Positions 35,705-44,677 of a stretch of DNA of 64,000 nt are shown here, one piece after another (position 1 is the stretch's first letter; each line of letters begins with the position of its first letter). Source of the stretch: Methanoregula sp. PtaU1.Bin051 (lineage in GTDB: Archaea > Halobacteriota > Methanomicrobia > Methanomicrobiales > Methanospirillaceae); NCBI GenBank assembly GCA_002067895.1, contig MVRE01000022.1, positions 18,204 through 82,203 of the forward strand, written 5' to 3'. The translations under genes were made by a program, and so were the position numbers. The notes below the pieces were generated by a model. The model saw only the letters and a program-made list of their open reading frames with translations. It did no database searches and was not told the DNA's origin.

Positions 35705-35893
35705 ATGGCAGATATGATGATGGATTTCGTGATCTATATCGGGATCGGTTTCATGACCTTCGTCATCGGCCTGATCATCGGTTATTTGGCCCTGACAGCA
35801 TACTACACAAAACGGTTCCTCGTCATCGCACAGGAATGTTCGGACACCGCTTCCACGGTTCCCATCGTGGACGAACTGGCACGGGAGACATAA
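35705..35893 (+). CDS. Single-helix membrane protein, 62 aa
   Basis: Begins with a hydrophobic segment (FVIYIGIGFMTFVIGLIIGY) and has a short cytosolic or external tail, AYYTKRFLVIAQECSD. It starts 70 bases after tupC, same direction, and precedes another 61-residue protein of similar design. Function unknown. Confidence 0.55.
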   Translation: MADMMMDFVIYIGIGFMTFVIGLIIGYLALTAYYTKRFLVIAQECSDTASTVPIVDELARET

Positions 35894-35904
35894 GGAGATT
35901 CACC

Positions 35905-36090
35905 ATGGTCGACATTGTCAGTTATTCTATGATTGCAATAACGGCCTTCTGCTTCGGCCTGATCGTCAGTTTCCAGATCGCCCATATCCATTACTGCCGC
36001 AAGCTTACGCAGCTGCTGCGCCGTTCGATCTCAACGAAGACCATCGCGCCTGTGCTGGCCGAGTACGAAGAACTCAAAACAAAGACCTGA
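35905..36090 (+). CDS. Single-helix membrane protein, 61 aa
   Basis: ATG 35905 is preceded by AAGGAGAT, a strong ribosome site, 11 bases after the previous gene. One helix (YSMIAITAFCFGLIVSF) followed by a basic then acidic tail (CRKLTQLLRR...EYEELKTKT). Size, layout and position pair it with the 35705 gene, so they may act together. Function unknown. Confidence 0.6.
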   Translation: MVDIVSYSMIAITAFCFGLIVSFQIAHIHYCRKLTQLLRRSISTKTIAPVLAEYEELKTKT

Positions 36091-36152
36091 AAGCCGATTC
36101 CTGCCGGTTGCCATCAGGTAAATACGATCAGGATCCAACTCTTTTTACACAA

Positions 36153-36941
36153 ATGCAATGTACCATTCTCGCCAGCGGAAGCAAAGGCAACTGCATGCTG
36201 GTTGAAGGGCAGGGGGGGAGTATTCTCATCGATGCCGGGCTGTCAGCCCGGGAGATCCTGCGCAGAGTTACCGGCACTGGCGGGGCTCCGGAAACCATCC
36301 AGGCCATCCTTGTCACCCATGAGCATGGGGATCATATCACTGGCGTTGATGTTCTCTCCCGCCGCCTCAATATCCCGGTCTTTGCGACAGGAGGTACACT
36401 CAAAGAGTTCATCACTTACCGCCGCTCTTCAGAGCGACCAGTGACTGCTGTGACCTGCCGGTACCATGAGAAATTTTCATTAGGGGATTTTGTGATCGAA
36501 CCCTTTGCTACATCTCATGACGCAGCAGAACCTTGCGGGTTCACGGTCCGTGAGAATGACGTGATGCTGGGGATCTGTACAGATACCGGAATCATCACGG
36601 ACAGAATCGTACAAACCCTTTCTCAGTGTGATGGTATCGTGCTCGAGAGCAACCATTGCCCGATGATGCTGAAGGAGGGGCCCTACCCCGAATCGCTGAA
36701 ACGCCGGATCCGCTCGGCACGCGGCCACCTCTCTAACGATGCCGCAGCAGACTGTCTGCGCCGGCTTGGGCAGGATGTTCACAACATTGTGCTTGCCCAT
36801 TTAAGCGAAGTGAATAATACCCCGGACAAAGCCGTCGCATCGGCCCGGAGCGGGCTCGGGCTCCTGTATAACGGGATGACGGTTATCGTTGCCTCGCAGC
36901 ATGGTACGTCTGTAGACCGTCCGCAGGTGATGCACCTCTGA
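36153..36941 (+). CDS. MBL-fold metallohydrolase (WalJ/YycJ type)
   Basis: A 262-residue metallo-beta-lactamase fold with the metal motif THEHGDH (after VTHEHGDHITGV), GICTDTGIIT and the late VLAHLSEVNNTP. The N-terminal TILASGSKGNCMLVE is typical of the YycJ/ComEC-like exonuclease branch. ATG 36153 removes a non-conserved 15-residue extension. Function unproven; nuclease activity is plausible, and a DNA ligase gene follows. Confidence 0.85.
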   Translation: MQCTILASGSKGNCMLVEGQGGSILIDAGLSAREILRRVTGTGGAPETIQAILVTHEHGDHITGVDVLSRRLNIPVFATGGTLKEFITYRRSSERPVTAVTCRYHEKFSLGDFVIEPFATSHDAAEPCGFTVRENDVMLGICTDTGIITDRIVQTLSQCDGIVLESNHCPMMLKEGPYPESLKRRIRSARGHLSNDAAADCLRRLGQDVHNIVLAHLSEVNNTPDKAVASARSGLGLLYNGMTVIVASQHGTSVDRPQVMHL

Positions 36942-37073
36942 TCCATAGGGAGATTGCACTTACACCATATCCTTCATTCCGACTGTTCCTGTAGCCTCAA
37001 AGCACATCTGATAACGTAAAGGCACGATATCACAATCTTAATCTCTTCCTGCGGCGAGATGAGAGAAGAAACA

Positions 37074-38729
37074 ATGCTCTTTATCGATTTTTCACGTTGC
37101 TGCGAGAAGCTGGAAGGGATCTCCGGGCGGCTGGAGATGATTGACATCATCAGCCGGGAGCTACCGGGACTTACCGATGAAGAGCTTCCGATTTTTGTCC
37201 GCTTCATCATGGGCAGGATCTTCCCGGACTGGAGCTCCCAGAAGCTCGGGATCGGCCCGAATCTTCTCTACGAAGCTGCGGGTTACGTTGCCGGAGTAAA
37301 AAAAGAGAATGTTATCACGACCATCAACAAAACAGGCGATGTCGGCCAGGCCATCGAGGAACTTCTCGCTGAAAAATCGCAGACCACTTTCTTCCACGAA
37401 CAGCTTGATCTCGTCCGGGTCTACAGGGAACTGACCAGCATCGCATCGCAGGAAGGAAAAAAATCCCAACGGGAGAAACTACTTGCCGTGCGGAGGCTGC
37501 TCGGCAACGCCCACCCGCTCGAAGGACGGTACCTTGCCCGTATAATGCTGGAAGAGCTCCGGATCGGTGTCGGCGAGGGAAGCGTGCGGGAAGCGATCGC
37601 AAAGGCATTTTCGCTTGACTCAGGCCTCGTTGAGCATGCAATGCAGGCGCTCAACGACCTCGGGGAAGTCGCGCGGCGTGCTAAAGCAGGGGCGGACGCA
37701 CTGAAGGATGTCCATATAACCCCCTTTCACCCTGTGCGGATGATGCTTGCCCAGCAGGGGACAATAGCTGATATGATCGCGGATCACGGTGCAGTTGCTG
37801 CCGAGTTTAAGTATGACGGGTCCCGGTTCCAGTTCCATAAGAAGGGCAACTGGGCCCGGATGTACTCCCGGCGGCTTGAGGACGTAACCGGAGCCCTGCC
37901 CGACGTGATCCAGCAGCTCCTTGCTTCAACAGAACATGACGTGATAATTGACGGGGAAGTTATCGCAGTAAAGGATGGCCGACCCATGCCGTTCCAGTCC
38001 GTCCTCAGGAGGTTTCGCAGGAAGCATGATGTTGCGGAGGCGCAGGAATCTATCCAGCTTGTGCCCAATGTCTTTGATATCCTGTATCTCGACGGCGCGA
38101 CCTTGATCGATTTACCGTTCGACGAACGACGGAGACGTCTTGTAAGCGCTGTCAGGTTCTATATCGCACCGCAGGTTGTCAGTGATAACAAGGAAACTAT
38201 CGAGATGACATACCGTGAGGCCCTTGATGCGGGGCACGAGGGGATCATGCTCAAGGTGCTCTCCTCCCCGTACACGCCGGGTATGCGTGGTAAGAACTGG
38301 ATTAAGATCAAGCCTGCAGTCGACACTCTTGACCTTGCGGTAATCGGCGCGGAATGGGGCGAGGGTAAGCGTGCCCACCTCTTCGGCTCATTCCTTCTTG
38401 CCTGCCAGAAAGACGGGAAACTGCTCCCGTTGAGCCGTGTGGCGACCGGTTTCTCCGATGAACAGCTTACCGAGGTCTACGATCTTCTGAAAGATGCGAT
38501 TCTTTCCACGTCCAAGAAGGAGGTCGCTTTCGAGCCGTCGCTCGTATTCGAGGTCGGGTATTCCGAGATCCAGACCAGCCCGACATATGAGGCCGGGTTC
38601 GCCCTGCGGTTCCCCCGGTTCATCCGGATCCGTGATGACAAGGGCATAACCGATATCGAGACACTAGATGGTATCCGGGAACGATATCGGCAGCAGGCAA
38701 AGGGCGGCGGCGAAACGGTTCAGAAGTGA
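37074..38729 (+). CDS. lig: ATP-dependent DNA ligase (archaeal replicative/repair type)
   Basis: 551 residues: an N-terminal DNA-binding domain (1-~215), the adenylation domain with motif I EFKYDGSR (nucleophilic Lys), [24 protein letters not shown] and NWIKIKP, then an OB-fold. The Lys adenylate site and all nucleotidyltransferase motifs are present. ATG 37074 is preferred; ATG 37059 would add five residues. Convergent with the NreA gene, stop codons within ten bases. Confidence 0.95.
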   Translation: MLFIDFSRCCEKLEGISGRLEMIDIISRELPGLTDEELPIFVRFIMGRIFPDWSSQKLGIGPNLLYEAAGYVAGVKKENVITTINKTGDVGQAIEELLAEKSQTTFFHEQLDLVRVYRELTSIASQEGKKSQREKLLAVRRLLGNAHPLEGRYLARIMLEELRIGVGEGSVREAIAKAFSLDSGLVEHAMQALNDLGEVARRAKAGADALKDVHITPFHPVRMMLAQQGTIADMIADHGAVAAEFKYDGSRFQFHKKGNWARMYSRRLEDVTGALPDVIQQLLASTEHDVIIDGEVIAVKDGRPMPFQSVLRRFRRKHDVAEAQESIQLVPNVFDILYLDGATLIDLPFDERRRRLVSAVRFYIAPQVVSDNKETIEMTYREALDAGHEGIMLKVLSSPYTPGMRGKNWIKIKPAVDTLDLAVIGAEWGEGKRAHLFGSFLLACQKDGKLLPLSRVATGFSDEQLTEVYDLLKDAILSTSKKEVAFEPSLVFEVGYSEIQTSPTYEAGFALRFPRFIRIRDDKGITDIETLDGIRERYRQQAKGGGETVQK

Positions 38730-39862
38730 GCCAGGGTTTTTTGCGATCTCATCTCGGGGATCAGTGAACTGTGCGGCATCCAGTGGTCAAAACCAAGAAG
38801 CGCCGAGGCCTCATCCACGGCCGTATCCAGCGAGGGGCAGACCTTTGCCGGGTTTGCCATCGCCAGCCGAACGGCCTCCCGCACCACCCATGTCCCCAGA
38901 GGGGCCCAGTACTCGTTCGAGACACTCCGGATCAGAATGACGCGGGCGCAGCGCCTTAAGGAGTGCAGGTACTCGCAGACAGCGAGCCGGGCGGAGTAGT
39001 AAGCGCCCGAGATCGGGGAATACCCGTGTTTTACAATCCCTTCACGATCCTGCACAATAACGTCCTGGTCCCCGCCCCAGAGGGTATGGCGCCCCCAGAT
39101 CTCGATCATCTCGTACTTCCAGTCGCCGGGTACGAGGATGCAGACGATCCGGTTGCCGAATATTTCTCCAGAGAATAGCCTGATCTCTTCAATGGGGGGA
39201 TTTCTTGCAATCTCTTTCTTCAGTCGTGTCGATACTGTATCGTCCACAGCGGTGATTGCCCAGCGGGTCGGCACGAACGTCCTCCTCCTTCCAAGAAGTC
39301 CCGCCGAGAAGATCTGGGTGATGCGGTAAACATCGATATCCGAAGCGGCAAGTGCGGCACAGGCCTCAGTCGCACTCATGTCAGTATCCGATGTTACCCG
39401 GTCCACCATACGATGGACGTGCGCATTACCGGTAACCTCCAGCCTCTTCATCGCACCTGACATGCCTACCGGTGCAACGGTTCCATCGAAGGTCAGGTCG
39501 AAAGTTACGGGTCGTTCGAATGCCACTTCGACCCCGACAGGGCGATCGGAGATGGCAATTTCCTGCATGTTGTCAGTATAGCGCCCGATACCTGACGTAC
39601 CACGGATCGTGCGTGCCCTTATACCTACGATATCATCGATCGTTCGTCCCTCAGCGAGCCACTGCGGAGGATTATCAGAGTCATTGATCATAAGGGGGCC
39701 GCCCCTGACCTGCGGGTACCCGTGGCTCCCGATAAAAAGCGAGGGGGCACTGCCTGAATAGCTGCTGGCTGGCTTCAGGTCAAGCCGGGCATGGAACCGG
39801 CTCATGATCGGGCATCGGGAGAGACCGCACATCCCCTTGCCCTTGCACTCAGCACACCGCAT
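38720..39862 (-). CDS. NreA-family DNA repair protein with C-terminal PIP box
   Basis: 380 residues. The zinc-binding start [33 protein letters not shown] and the [14 protein letters not shown] block fit the archaeal Nre family, which takes part in DNA-damage response and binds PCNA. The extreme C terminus reads SQKTLAHF, i.e. Q-x-x-L-x-x-F, a PCNA-interaction motif that Nre proteins typically carry. Overlaps the stop of the DUF2117 gene (TGATG), and the 3' end overlaps the tail of lig on the other strand. Confidence 0.85.
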   Translation of the reverse strand: MRCAECKGKGMCGLSRCPIMSRFHARLDLKPASSYSGSAPSLFIGSHGYPQVRGGPLMINDSDNPPQWLAEGRTIDDIVGIRARTIRGTSGIGRYTDNMQEIAISDRPVGVEVAFERPVTFDLTFDGTVAPVGMSGAMKRLEVTGNAHVHRMVDRVTSDTDMSATEACAALAASDIDVYRITQIFSAGLLGRRRTFVPTRWAITAVDDTVSTRLKKEIARNPPIEEIRLFSGEIFGNRIVCILVPGDWKYEMIEIWGRHTLWGGDQDVIVQDREGIVKHGYSPISGAYYSARLAVCEYLHSLRRCARVILIRSVSNEYWAPLGTWVVREAVRLAMANPAKVCPSLDTAVDEASALLGFDHWMPHSSLIPEMRSQKTLAHF

Positions 39863-40917
39863 CACCTGTCTTCTGACCTCCTGTCAACTGCAACACGGAC
39901 GCGGGATTTAAATGCCGCCAGCACCGAAGCCACCCAGTCGCTCCATATCACCGGCCCCGGTTCAGCCATCCGTGCGACCTCCCTGCCGAGATCGTCATCT
40001 CTTTCACCCTGCGCCTCCAGAACGACAGAGCCATCCGCAAACGCGGACATTAGAATCGTATCCCTGTCGCCGTCAACGATACCAAGGACCGGTATGCCCC
40101 GGTGCGAACAGATGTGTCCGCAGACTGCAGTCGTATCATCGCCAATAGCAAGCACACCGCAGCAGTCCGGCCCGATCTTACCGTAGATCTCGTGCCCGCA
40201 GTGGTCGACGACAACAACACGACCGCTTGTGACCTGCTTGCGATGATATAAGGGCGCAACCGTGCGAATCTGGCCGCTCTTGCACCAAGCTGTGGCAAGA
40301 TCCAGAGGCCGTATGCCCGAGAGCTTCTCAATACCATGATCCTTCGGGACGAGCCCGCTCACCGCTTCAATTGCAGTTCCGGATCTGCGGATGACAACGG
40401 TGTCCTGCGTCGCATGCCCGATAATCATACCGTTAACGTAGACCGGCTCGCCCGGAAGGCAGCCGCGAATCTTCCGTTCGTTGCCATGCAATTCGGGAGT
40501 GCTGGGAAGACACGTCAGGGAATAACCAGTTGCCTCTGAGATATCAGATGCGGTTTTTTTATCACCGGCGTCCCATACAATGACGGTTTTATCAGAGCAC
40601 TCTATCTGGATAAGCCCCTCACTTCCGAGCCGTGATGCAACGATATTCCCAAAGATCCTTCCGGATTCAGGTGTCTTGGCATGGTTTGCAAGAACCGATT
40701 TACCCCCAAGGGCACGCATGATCCGGGTCGGCGGGGAACCGTCATACTCGACAGGAAGGCCGGACTCCTCGGCAGCTGTCCGGGCCATCACCCCTGTAAC
40801 GATTGTTCGGGATGGCCGGATCACCTGCATGAGCCAGGCAGCTTCGCCCGTATCAAAGATCTCCGGCCCATGCAGCACGAGAACGACTGCCCTAGACTCT
40901 GTCGTTTCCTGTCGCAT
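39862..40917 (-). CDS. DUF2117 family methanogen protein
   Basis: 351 residues. N-terminal VVLVLHGPEIFDTGEA and the IRPSRTIVTGVMARTAAEE pattern fit DUF2117, a family restricted to methanogens. A C-terminal region has GKIGPDCCGVLAIGDDTTAVCGHI and GIPVLGIVDGDRD, resembling a nucleotide-binding or sugar-phosphate fold. ATG 40917 preferred over TTG 40920. Translationally coupled to the Nre gene, so a joint role in DNA maintenance is possible; that is inference. Confidence 0.75.
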   Translation of the reverse strand: MRQETTESRAVVLVLHGPEIFDTGEAAWLMQVIRPSRTIVTGVMARTAAEESGLPVEYDGSPPTRIMRALGGKSVLANHAKTPESGRIFGNIVASRLGSEGLIQIECSDKTVIVWDAGDKKTASDISEATGYSLTCLPSTPELHGNERKIRGCLPGEPVYVNGMIIGHATQDTVVIRRSGTAIEAVSGLVPKDHGIEKLSGIRPLDLATAWCKSGQIRTVAPLYHRKQVTSGRVVVVDHCGHEIYGKIGPDCCGVLAIGDDTTAVCGHICSHRGIPVLGIVDGDRDTILMSAFADGSVVLEAQGERDDDLGREVARMAEPGPVIWSDWVASVLAAFKSRVRVAVDRRSEDR

Positions 40918-40956
40918 CAAGTCCCAGAGCTCCGTTTCATTGCCGAGTACAACAGG

Positions 40957-41181
40957 TTATTCATGGACGGTTTCGTTCCAGCCTGGATCGAACCGGGCGC
41001 CGCATTCGGGACAGATCAGGATGATGCGGTGAACTTCGCGTGTTGACCTGTAGGGCGTTCCCCCTGAGCCCGGTGTCACCGTTACAAATGAGATATGGAA
41101 CCCCCTCCTGTAGCCGCAGGCAGGGCAGGTATTAAGTTCGTTTCCGATCCTTATTGGCCGGATCTCACCGGGGCTTGGCAT
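40957..41181 (-). CDS. Zinc-ribbon protein, 74 aa
   Basis: CPACGYRRGF (from ~19) and CPECGARF (from ~57) give a four-Cys zinc ribbon around hydrophobic strands. GAGGTC lies upstream of the ATG. It sits between the DUF2117 gene and a glycosyltransferase on the same strand. Function unknown. Confidence 0.65.
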   Translation of the reverse strand: MPSPGEIRPIRIGNELNTCPACGYRRGFHISFVTVTPGSGGTPYRSTREVHRIILICPECGARFDPGWNETVHE

Positions 41182-41213
41182 GATTGCTCGACCTCATATT
41201 TCTCCTTTCCAGG

Positions 41214-42317
41214 CTATGACAATGTATGGCCGCACACTTTGGTAATGACTGCAAATGCATTCCTCCTGCCATCGATACAGGCATGGTTATTGCAGAAAGG
41301 TCTCGGCTCAAGGTTCATCGTCTTTGCCAGCTGCGCTTTGAGGGTCACCATGTCCGCATTCCTCCCGTCAATAACCGTCCCTGCCCCCATATCGACGATC
41401 TTCTTTGCATTGTTCTGCTGTTCGGGATGGCCGGGATCCATGATGATAAGAACCGGTTTCTCAAAGAGCAGGGCCTCGTGCAGGGTCGTAAGGCCGCCAT
41501 GCACGATTGCTATCCTTGCTTTCGCAAGGTACTCGTAGAGGTTGGGGACATACCCATGGGAGACAAAATTGGCTGAAGATTCCGGCAGTTCTTTTCCGGT
41601 ATAGAAAACATCGAAAAAAAGGTCGGGCCGTGCGTCTGCGATGGTGCGAAGCATCCTGTACATCGGCATCTTGTACGGTTCCCCCCCGAAACTGCAGAAG
41701 ATCGTCTCTTTACTCATAACATACCGGCTGGTATCTATCGTCATGAACGGGCCGGTGAAATGATAGCGGTTCTCCTCGCCACGGGGAACGATAATATTGT
41801 ATTCACTGATCGTATCCGGCGGCGGATAATCGGGTACGATGACTTTGGTTGCGAGCCGGATGTACCTGCGGATAAGGAAGTTCAGTACGTTCCAGACCGG
41901 GTTGGTGCTCCCGCCGACGCCGTTGAAATGGTTCTGGTTGGTGATGAAAACAACCGGGGTCCGCGTAAACCGTGCGGCAAGAACACCGCCATACATCGTA
42001 TCGCAGACCACGCAGTCGATGGCATGGGCACGGATGAGCCTTCGTACGCTGAGTACTGACCGGACCATATTCAAGGCGATCCACTTGGAACACCAGAGCG
42101 TCTTCTTCAGGCTGAAGAAACCGTTCTCCCCTTCGAGACACACCTCGCGCTGGGTGCGGTGCAGGTTCGAACAGGAATGCTCCTTTAGGAAGTCATAGGA
42201 CTTCCCGTATGCCGCGAAATGAATGCTATGGCCCTGCTGCTGGATGAAGTGCCCGAGGTGGAGGCAGCGTGAGGCGTGCCCGAGCCCTTCACCGCAGACA
42301 ACAAAGAGGATGTTCAT
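41214..42317 (-). CDS. Glycosyltransferase, MJ1255 type
   Basis: 367 residues with a GT-B-like layout: N-terminal MNILFVVCGEGLGHASRCLH, a mid FITNQNHFN loop, and C-terminal AIVHGGLTTLHEALLFEKPV, where HGG and E bind the nucleotide sugar. Matches glycosyltransferase family 28-like proteins of archaea. A longer open frame to 42488 adds 57 non-conserved residues and is rejected. Substrate unknown. Confidence 0.85.
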   Translation of the reverse strand: MNILFVVCGEGLGHASRCLHLGHFIQQQGHSIHFAAYGKSYDFLKEHSCSNLHRTQREVCLEGENGFFSLKKTLWCSKWIALNMVRSVLSVRRLIRAHAIDCVVCDTMYGGVLAARFTRTPVVFITNQNHFNGVGGSTNPVWNVLNFLIRRYIRLATKVIVPDYPPPDTISEYNIIVPRGEENRYHFTGPFMTIDTSRYVMSKETIFCSFGGEPYKMPMYRMLRTIADARPDLFFDVFYTGKELPESSANFVSHGYVPNLYEYLAKARIAIVHGGLTTLHEALLFEKPVLIIMDPGHPEQQNNAKKIVDMGAGTVIDGRNADMVTLKAQLAKTMNLEPRPFCNNHACIDGRRNAFAVITKVCGHTLS

Positions 42318-42366
42318 GCGTTCCTGCCTGTACTTCTGTCCTGAAGGATGATGAAACGGCGTTTTT

Positions 42367-42594
42367 TCAGCTTCCGTTGCCCGACGGTGGCGGGATTTTG
42401 CCCGAATTTCCGGGCTGCTCCGGTATGATGATCCATGCCATGATGTAGACAATGATGCCGATACCGACGGAGAGGAGCGTAATTGCAACCCATATCAGCC
42501 TGATCAGCGATGGATCGACACCGAGATGTTCCCCGATGCCGGCACAGACGCCGCCAAGCATCCTGTCCCGGGTCGACCGGTAGAGCCGATTCAT
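42367..42594 (-). CDS. PspC domain membrane protein
   Basis: 75 residues: LYRSTRDRMLGGVCAGIGEH at the N terminus, the PspC hallmark, then one to two membrane helices (LIWVAITLLSVGIGIIVYIM). PspC proteins relate to envelope stress in bacteria; the archaeal role is unknown. Ends 50 bases from the glycosyltransferase start. Confidence 0.85.
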   Translation of the reverse strand: MNRLYRSTRDRMLGGVCAGIGEHLGVDPSLIRLIWVAITLLSVGIGIIVYIMAWIIIPEQPGNSGKIPPPSGNGS

Positions 42595-42763
42595 GTACTG
42601 AAGTAAGGGGTTCTGAAAAATAAAAAAATGACCGTATAGGGAAAGACGGATCAGCGGGTTTTGAAAAGTACCTGCGATTCAAGGATATAACGAGAAAAGA
42701 GATACCGGGAAAGGAGGGATCTTCCCCCTTTCCGGGTATCACCGTTATTTCCGCACCACCCGC

Positions 42764-43267
42764 TTACGCGAGTGCCGGCACGGTGTCTGCCCATGTCTCG
42801 ACCCGGCTGCGGATCGCCTCATCGGAGTACGAGGCGAGGGTCACCCGGTCCCTGCTGAAGTTGACGAAGTAGATCTCGCCGTTGTCATCGTGGCACTTCA
42901 GAGTGCTCGTGTACTTCTCGTTCTCCAGGTCACGGACTGCCGTCCCGCCGATAGCGGTGGCGACCGCGGCATCGGCAAGGATGTGGTTTGCCACGGCCGT
43001 GAAGGCCGCGATGGTTGCGGTTCGGATCGTGATGATCCCGACGTTCCTTGCCTCAGCATCCTGGTAGATGATCCTTGCCGTGTAACCCTGCCGGCTGCGT
43101 TCAACCGGCGGGTGGTTCACTCCCGCTGCGTTATAGGAAACGCACTGGAAGGGGTTGTTCGTGATTACACCCGCAACGATGTTGTCGAAGGCGGTCACGT
43201 CCGCGAGCGGGACCGCACGCTTGCGGATCGCGCTCTTTGTCGTTGTTGCTGACGTAAAGTCTGCCAT
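42764..43267 (-). CDS. Unknown protein, 167 aa, with very strong ribosome-binding site
   Basis: The start ATG at 43267 is preceded by GGAGGTGA at an ideal distance, the strongest such site in the window, suggesting high expression. The product is Ala/Thr/Asn-rich and soluble, with repeated Ala-rich helices (ATIAAFTAVANHILADAAVATA) and no catalytic motif. Not recognised; structural, viral or S-layer-associated roles cannot be told apart. Confidence 0.65.
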   Translation of the reverse strand: MADFTSATTTKSAIRKRAVPLADVTAFDNIVAGVITNNPFQCVSYNAAGVNHPPVERSRQGYTARIIYQDAEARNVGIITIRTATIAAFTAVANHILADAAVATAIGGTAVRDLENEKYTSTLKCHDDNGEIYFVNFSRDRVTLASYSDEAIRSRVETWADTVPALA

Positions 43268-43517
43268 GTGTTTTCACCTCCTTTGCTGTTCGTTCTTTCT
43301 CTTGTCGAAGGTCGGCTTACGCCTCCCTTCGAGTTGTCGCGGGGGCCCCTTTGACAAACAGTAATGCGTTGTATAAGAGTATACCTGCATGGGCGGGGTA
43401 GTGAACCGGGGCAATAGCGTACCCGGTTTCATATTTCAGACAGTCCGGGGCGTGCCGGGGATGATCGGGGGATGAATTGGGAAATATCGAGCCCTTTTCA
43501 TCTTACTTTGTTAAAAA

Positions 43518-43812
43518 TTCAATCTCAACCACGATTGCAATCGGGTTTGAAAAAAAATGAAACGCGATCATGATCGGACTTGAAAATTTTCAATCGCGAT
43601 CACGATCCGGTTCGATTGCGAAAAAAATGTGACCGGGCAGTCGAGTCTCCGTCGGAGAGACATTTACGGATAACAGCCATGTTCGCGTTTTGAAAATTTC
43701 AAACGCGATTGCGAGCGGGTTTAAAAAATTACAATCGCGTTTATGATCAGGTATAAAAAAAATAAACGCGATCACGATCTGCCCAAAAAGTTTCAATCGC
43801 GTTAACAAGCAC
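43518..43812. repeat. Degenerate 31-32 bp repeat array
   Basis: Units start at 43560, 43592, 43701, 43733, 43764 and 43794, with a weaker one near 43521. Each begins AAWCGCG and most continue ATCACGATC before an A/T-rich stretch. Spacing is 32, 109, 32, 31 and 30 bases; the 109 step contains an insert with a small hairpin (TCTCC/GGAGA). No ORF covers it. The units differ too much for CRISPR; about three helical turns per unit suits protein binding. GATC occurs repeatedly. Confidence 0.65.
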
Positions 43813-43830
43813 GTTCGAAAATATGTTCAA

Positions 43831-43904
43831 TGGGCCCGTCGAGATTCGAACTCGAGATCTCCGCCATGTCAAGGCGACGTCATAGCCAGCTAGACCACGG
43901 GCCC
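43831..43904 (-). tRNA. tRNA-Val (anticodon GAC)
   Basis: The minus strand folds into a full cloverleaf: acceptor GGGCCCG/CGGGCCC, D arm, anticodon stem UCGCC/GGCGG with loop UUGACAU, and T arm with UUCGAAU. The anticodon GAC (plus-strand 43868-43870) reads GUC. The CCA end is not encoded. It sits just after the 31-32 bp repeats. No intron. Confidence 0.9.
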
Positions 43905-44045
43905 GTTGTCTGATGCTTTATAACATCTGTCCTTGTATTATTAAAAATTAGTGTACTGGGTTCAGCCCACATACGATATCTTTTCCGGCCTCTATTGCAG
44001 GAGCCATGATGCTTTATAGCGGAGCCGGACAAACGATACCTTGTT

Positions 44046-44365
44046 ATGACAGATGGAACTTCGGCACAGAGACAGCTCTTCACGTACGAGCATGACGCCG
44101 GCCGGCTTGAGCTGATCATCCGTATCGTTTACGGGATCCTGATCGGCATCGTCCTCTGGGTCTCTGGGATCATCACGTTCATCTGCCTGTTCATCCAGTG
44201 GTTCCACATCCTGATCCTCGGGCGGCGGAGCGAGGGGCTCTCGAACGTTGCCAAGCCAAGGGTTACCTCGAATGCCTCGTGCACATTATGCCGTATATGT
44301 ATATCATGAGCGACAAGTGGCAGGACATCATGCCGGTGACGGTGAAGATCTACGAGGAACTCTGA
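44046..44365 (+). pseudogene. DUF4389 membrane protein gene disrupted by a 5-bp duplication
   Basis: From ATG 44046 the first frame encodes a cytosolic start, two membrane helices (LIIRIVYGILIGIVLWVSGI...) and LGRRSEGLSNVAK, then leaves frame. The next frame continues GYLECLVHIMPYMYIMSD to a TGA at 44363-44365, which together make a normal DUF4389 protein. CCAAG is repeated in tandem at 44251-44260; removing one copy restores the frame. Function unknown. The 55-bp array begins right at its stop. Confidence 0.8.
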
Positions 44366-44640
44366 AGAGTTCATCTCGCGGTTCGGGTCTGATGACCCTC
44401 CCCGAGTCGAAGAAAGCTAATGCTTTCTTCTCGCGGTTCGGGTCTGATGACCCTCCCCGAATCGAAGAAAGCTAATGCTTTCTTCTCGCGGTTCGGGTCT
44501 GATGACCCTCCCCGAATCGAAGAAAGCTAATGCTTTCTTCTCGCGGTTCGGGTCTGATGACCCTCCCCGAATCGAAGAAAGCTAATGCTTTCTTCTCCTC
44601 TTCAGGATCCGATGATCCCTGAGATTTCGAGGAACCTAAA
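44358..44640. repeat. 55-bp tandem repeat array with internal hairpins
   Basis: Four near-identical 55-bp units begin TCGCGGTTCGGG at 44376, 44431, 44486 and 44541; a fifth position is diverged. Each unit contains GAAGAAAGC-TAAT-GCTTTCTTC, a perfect 9-bp hairpin, and GGGTC/GACCC paired arms. The unit before the array has GAACTCT-GA-AGAGTTC at 44358-44373 and the last has CAGGATC/GATCCCTG, so the hairpin layout is kept while sequence changes. It lies between the broken DUF4389 gene and the end of serA. Confidence 0.85.
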
Positions 44641-44677
44641 AAAAGGATCGAGAAACAATTATCATTTATTATTAATA

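Noticed and set aside
43518..43812. CRISPR array
   Set aside because: Units are not identical, are continuous without unique spacers, and no cas gene is present.
44376..44595. CRISPR array or coding repeat
   Set aside because: The 55-bp units are directly tandem without spacers, and 55 is not a multiple of three, so no repeated peptide is encoded.
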